A DNA stretch of 64,000 nucleotides, taken from contig WPIO01000144.1 of NCBI GenBank assembly GCA_009760855.2, forward strand, positions 535,501 through 599,500, read 5' to 3'. The translations under genes and the position numbers were made by a program. The notes beneath the pieces were generated by a model. It did not search any database. It saw nothing but the letters and a program-made list of their open reading frames with translations, and was not told where the DNA came from. Each line of letters opens with the position of its first letter. Within the stretch, counting starts at the first letter, position 1. This document shows positions 59,519 to 64,000 of the stretch, one piece after another. This DNA is from Cristatella mucedo. Lineage: Eukaryota; Bryozoa; Phylactolaemata; Cristatellidae.

Positions 59519-59750
59519 TTCGTCCTCGATGTGCTTATGCGTGCTGACACTGTTTATGCTGCCACTAACCACATTTGCATGCTGACCCAGTGCATGTAAC
59601 CCCTAACCATGTTATTCATTTTGTTTGTTTTTCAAGCATGATTTTACTTACTATTATATTGCGTATCACTTTGCAGCAAATGTAAAGCGCCTAGAAAGAG
59701 ATTAAGTTCTCTGAGGGCGCTTTATCAAGTGCAATATTATTATTATTATA

Positions 59751-60832
59751 TTGTTTTGTTAGGCGGTTGGGTAGTATTATTCAAGTCACTGATGTCAAAT
59801 TCACCATCACAACGTTTCCGCTTACTTATAGTGAAACGAGAGTAGAGGTAATATTAGTGTTCAAAAGATTGTTTATACCATATTTTACCGTGTATAACAT
59901 CCCATATTATCGAAAACTTGCATTCCGATAATAAAGAGTGGGTTTATACATGTGAGGGTGCTCTCTTTACCCCAATATCGGGCTAAACCACGTACCTGCA
60001 TCCAACGCCACCCAAGAAAGATTAACTGATAGCCAAACTATTTTCGATAGGCTTTTTTATCAAAAGTTTCATATAAGCTTGGCATTTCAAAGGCAATAAA
60101 CGGAACGTAAGATGACTCAATCTACGAAACAAGTGAGGACGACAAAAATGATGAATGAGTGTCCACAGCACATCAAGCCAGTTATATGAATGAGGAAGAT
60201 TGATGAGTGTAGAATCCATGTCCTTGATGCAAATAAAAGGATATGGCATGAGTGATTATTATTAGTCTCGATAGTATTCAATTCATTCAGTATTGGTATA
60301 TAATATTGTTTCAAAAATTAGCTCAGAAATTGGGGCTTACAAATAATATATGAATAAAAATAAAAATAAAAATAATAATATTAAATAAAAAATATTAATA
60401 ATAAAAAAAATAAAAAATGAAAAATTGGGGCTTATAAAGCGAGGGATGGGGTGGGGGCGGAGTGGGTAGGAGCTTATACACGGTAGAATGTAGTAACTTT
60501 CTATTTTGCATGTAAAGCTAGCTTCAATGTGCATCCTCATCGTAAATTTGGAAATTGAATGAATTTAAAATAAGTCTTTCGAAGGACTGCCATGGTATTC
60601 GAGAAGCTTGTACTCTGGGAAGAAGTTTGGACTGGTTTCTATGTCCCCACCTGGCATAGCTGAGTTGGAGAAAGTGGAAAGTTGCATGATAACTGTTAAT
60701 TTTGAATTTTTTGGATTAAATCGCTGCCAATAATTGGTGGCATCACAAATGCAGTCAGTAAATTTCATGAATGAACGTCAATAAATATCTAGCATCAGAG
60801 CCATAATCTAAAAGTAAACCCCTTTATCGCAA
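59751..60832. other. No supported gene; A/T-rich
   Basis: Contains AAATAAAAATAAAAATAATA-type runs at 60350-60410. A 67-codon minus frame (60768-60565) is open but unassigned. Confidence 0.35.
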
Positions 60833-61008
60833 GCCATAATGGCTCACTAAGTAAGGCTTTTGCTTTTTACGACCTCGGCCCCAAGGTCGTGCGATCGAAT
60901 CCTGTGGTGGGCGACCCTTTATCGCCACTGCAAGATGTGGTGATAGCCGTCAAGGCTCTTCTTTCGCTATACAAAAAGAAGCTGCTAAATCAGCTGGTAT
61001 TTATTTAA
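60833..61008 (+). mobile_element. SINE-2
   Basis: AATGGCTCACTAAGTAAGGC head, GATCGAATCCTGTGGTGGGC at box B, GGTGATAGCCGTCAAGGCTC body and GAAGCTGCTAAATCAGCTGG end. Confidence 0.85.
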
Positions 61009-62639
61009 GGAAAACGGTGCTCACAGGGACCGGAAAACGTTTCTGAATGAATTGTAGCAGAAGTTTCTAGAAGCCATTGTCACCAAATACGTGGAGTCCG
61101 AAAGGCTTTATAAGAAGCTGAAGTCATTTGAGATTGACCATTTTCAATAAAATAAGCCAATAATAATATCACTAAAACAACCATAAATCATTTTTATATT
61201 GTGTTTAGAGAAATTACGATTACACAGCATGTGATACAAATTAAATCAATCATTCTCCCTGCTGGCTCAGTCACTGCCGTGTTAAGCTCGGCAGCAAGAG
61301 CTTGATATAGCTAACAAAGAAAAATTCTCGTGAAATGACTTGTAGACTAGTAATCTCTTGGATTTAAAAATATTTCAGAGACGATTTCAATAAAGGCTAA
61401 GGTGAAGTAGGCACGAGGAGTAAATACGGAAACAGTGGTCGCAGCAATTCGGCAGTAAAGGCAGTAAGAAGAAGACTGTAAGAAGATGGAGTCTTTAATT
61501 CATTCTACGATGCCAACGAATAATTCTGAGCCAAACCGTTTTATGCCTTATTAAAGATAAATGCACATTGCACCTATTTGTGTAGAGTTAGGAAAATGTT
61601 CAGTCGTGGAGATTTAGCAAGCTGGGATTGCCGATTTGAAGGTTGACCGTTCCCTTTCAATATTTCTAAACGTCTCTTTGGCAGATTAATATGAGGTAAA
61701 CATATTCTCACATACCAAGCCTCTGGCAGTGTTAAGCAACTTCTGATTGGCAACAAGCACCCGCTATTGAGTGGGTTTTGAAAAGACAGGACTAAGATTA
61801 CGACGGATGTTAGGACTTCTTGCTTTGACATTGTGATCATTGTGCCGTCTGCATAACGATAAAACACAAGTACAATATGCAAGCAGAGCTCGAGTTCAAT
61901 GTACAATGAATAGTTAAATAATGATGATAGAGAAATAATTTTGAGTTTGAATCCGTACAGCCTTTCACAGTCTATTAAGATGAGTTGCCAGAGTAACCAT
62001 TATTTTGTACCTTTATAAAACATACTTATAAAATTTATTATAAAGGCTCACAGCCGAATGCTTTTCAGTGGTACATGTAGTTGCCTGATTTAAGGCTCAG
62101 GTCCTGTTGTCAGGACTATACAATGTTTGTAACGTAGCACATTAGACCATGTCACTGATATTTCCTTGGGCAGTTGGACTAGAATGCCGACTGTAACAGT
62201 AGAAAGTCTCAGTGCGATATTCAGCAGAGTAAGTGTGAACATGCCTTTTTATGCCTAAAGCTGCTTTACTTTTAGAATGCCGTGAATAGAGAGGTCAAAC
62301 ATGCAACGCAAGTCAGGCATTGCATCAAATTCACCGTTATAATGTATTTTTGTACAACTGCGACGGAACAGCTCTGATGAGAGTCGCGTCAAATGTGCTG
62401 ACACAATTTAAAAGTTTGCACTTTAAGCTACTGGATGTGCTGGCATGTTTTGAATTTTTAGAGCTGATTAATCTACTGGCGCAAGAAGTATTAAGGTGTA
62501 TAAATCCAATCTTTGCAATGCAGACTTGTGCACAGTCTAACTGCTTGTTTTTGTTAGTCTTTAGGTATAATTTGATACCGTTTTATTAACTTTCCGATTG
62601 CAATTGCAGCATTTGAGATATAGTGCAATCTAAAACTAT
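61009..62639. other. No supported gene
   Basis: AT-rich. Open frames at 61574-61906 (minus) and 62320-62589 (plus) have no splice support or domain. Confidence 0.35.
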
Positions 62640-63110
62640 TCCGATTTCTACAATCAACCATCTCATTTACTGCTCCTTAATAGGTGATCCCTGTGGCGAT
62701 CGCTAATAGTTTCTTTCGATTTTCTGCGAGCGAGATAGAAGAGATCAGAGTGTCCTTTGCTAAGGTATCAGCAACCCTTCAGTAAACTTTTCTCGCTAAA
62801 AATCCTACTACTCTCCCCTTTCACAAGTCTGTGCTGCACTTCAATTACATTACATCCCACCCCTGTTACATTCAAGAAGGCCAAGGTTGACCTCATTTTA
62901 AAATTCTTCTCTCATTCGAAGACCACAGGTCCTCCAGGCTCTATACCTACTGTTAAACTTGTATGATGATGCCTATATTTGCTATGCCGTGCTTAGCTAT
63001 AATTATAAATTTGTCCTTAGCCTTAGGAAATGTCTCTGCCCTTGTCAAAAAGGCTGCAGTTAGGCTACTTAATAGAAAAGCACGACTAGATCAAGATGAT
63101 TTAAGCAAAC
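62640..63110 (+). mobile_element. LINE-A internal fragment, decayed
   Basis: VTFKKAKVDLILKFFSHSKT with TTGPPGSIPTVKLV, then LSLALGNVSALVKKAAVRLL and KARLDQDDLSKR, matching the linker and RT finger of the intact element at 57930-58170. Confidence 0.8.
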
Positions 63111-63614
63111 GCTACATATTATATGAGATACCGTTTGAATTAGATATACTGAAACGAGATTCGACAGACCATTCTGTCGTTCAGTTCGTATAGCAGAGAG
63201 CCAGCCAATGACCAACGCCAACCGTTTCTTATTTATCACGCGACGCACTGAGCCGAAGGACGCACGGCTCTCTTCATCCTCTTCTCCCGCTCTCCTCTCA
63301 ACTCTCGTCAATTCGACTCTGTCTGCTGTCCCCTGGTCGGCACTGGTGATCATTTAGGAGGGCCACAACTGTGAGCCGGCCGACCCTGATGGTAAATCCA
63401 CCATCTGGTCACCAGTGGGTTACATGCCTGTGTCCACACCTTGTTAGTGGCGGACCACAGCTATGCATAGGCCAGCTCTCGACGACACTCCCAACAGCTG
63501 CTTAGGAACTGAGGGGTTCTACGAATTACCATAATCCACTGCAATCCATTCTAATTAGGCTGGCAACGACCGAACGTAAGCTTTGCCGAGCTCAAATTTT
63601 TCGCTAGTAGCAGG
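63111..63614. other. No supported gene
   Basis: GC-moderate. A minus frame at 63353-63069 is Arg/Glu-rich without a domain. Confidence 0.35.
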
Positions 63615-63615
63615 C

Positions 63616-63708
63616 GTAGGCGTTCGAATTCGTCTAAATTAATTAATTAATTAATTAATTAATTAAAATAAATTAAAATAAAATTGTAGTAGGCGTTCGA
63701 ATTCGTCT
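63616..63708. repeat. (AATT)n tract between 20 bp direct repeats
   Basis: GTAGGCGTTCGAATTCGTCT occurs at 63616-63635 and again at 63689-63708, bracketing an AATT/AAATAAATT tract of 53 bp. Confidence 0.9.
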
Positions 63709-63950
63709 GTCCAACAAATTTCATGTCGCTGCCTGTACGAGCACTTATGCAGATGAGCTTTGACGTCAGACGCCTGCACCGAAATCCAAAGCAATCCACC
63801 AAAATCATCCTCAAGCAATCCATTCTAGTCCCCTTCAAATCTGCAAAGAATCAGCTTCGAACCGCTCCAAAAAGTTTGGAATATCGAACTACGCTACACG
63901 TACAATGTATCCAGAAGATTTCTCACGTTTCCGCTCACTCATTCTCACGA

Positions 63951-64000
63951 AATAATGATGGACTTAATAAAGCGCCCTCAGAGAACCGAATCGCTTCCTA
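63951..64000 (-). mobile_element. LINE-A 3' end, cut by window edge
   Basis: AATAATGATGGACTTAATAA then AGCGCCCTCAGAGAACCGAA, the inverted tail and first half of the terminal hairpin. Confidence 0.85.

Larger units (their letters stand above)
56339..59750 (+). mobile_element. LINE-A: nearly intact L2-type non-LTR retrotransposon
   Basis: A single element encodes endonuclease and reverse transcriptase, followed by a 3' UTR with a terminal hairpin (AAGCGCC...AGAGATTAAGTTCTCT...GGGCGCTT, 59687-59722) and an ATT tail (59735-59750). Frame changes near 57525 and 58243 look like a one-base loss and a one-base gain. The 5' end shows no clear promoter or UTR and is probably truncated. All LINE-A fragments in this window align to it. 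Confidence 0.95.

Noticed and set aside
60565-60768. Minus frame with TNYWQRFNPKNSKLTVIMQL as an FTP-like exon
   Set aside because: The spacing does not match the FTP first half at 10294-10524 and no good acceptor was found.
61574-61906. Minus frame containing FYRYADGTMIT, resembling a reverse transcriptase catalytic box
   Set aside because: Flanking RT motifs are missing and the second Asp is Gly; a chance match is likely.

Overview
This is a repeat-rich animal (metazoan) nuclear DNA segment, not prokaryotic. The evidence is small phase-matched exons bounded by GT/AG splice sites, extracellular EGF-like and fucolectin-type (FTP) modules, L2/CR1-type LINEs with a 3' hairpin and ATT/AAT tails, tRNA-derived SINEs, a pogo/Tigger-like DNA element and long AG, AT and CT microsatellites. 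The species cannot be fixed from sequence alone. The domain mix fits a marine invertebrate, but that is inference.

Left part (about 1-21.6 kb): a minus-strand gene runs off the left edge. In transcription order it reads EGF exon (18390-18271), a near-identical EGF exon (12186-12067), the first half of an FTP domain (10524-10294), the second half (8587-8354), a decayed EGF-like exon (8007-7866), a Cys-rich EGF-like exon (5800-5648), and a beta-rich ectodomain exon (1582-1247). Every intact exon is phase 1 to phase 1, so each can be added or skipped without breaking the frame, the classic exon-shuffling arrangement. The two EGF exons lie in a 4-5 kb segmental duplication (copy 1 about 11.59-16.66 kb, copy 2 about 17.80-21.60 kb). 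A GC-rich plus-strand terminal exon (10941-11114) lies antisense inside one of the introns.

Middle part (about 21.6-38.5 kb): no convincing host gene. It holds LINE and SINE fragments, a degenerate tandem array of about 175 bp units (32.7-34.5 kb), an 825 bp pogo/Tigger-like element (34922-35746) and a GC-rich block of broken open frames (36.2-37.5 kb).

Right part (about 38.5-64 kb): the last exon of a second minus-strand gene encodes one membrane span and a cytoplasmic tail of about 140 residues (39193-38700). Candidate upstream exons lie at 40.7, 45.0, 52.4, 53.1 and 55.4 kb; the 53.1 and 52.4 kb exons join in matching phase. This looks like a second cell-surface receptor of the same general kind. 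The window's best-preserved transposon is an L2-type LINE at 56339-59750, with endonuclease and reverse transcriptase interrupted by two single-base frameshifts. It is the likely source family (LINE-A) for more than a dozen 3' fragments here, and its terminal hairpin is shared with the SINE-1 family, which suggests SINE-1 borrows the LINE machinery. A second LINE family (LINE-B) and an R2/NeSL-like RT remnant are also present. No rRNA, functional tRNA, CRISPR or operon was found.
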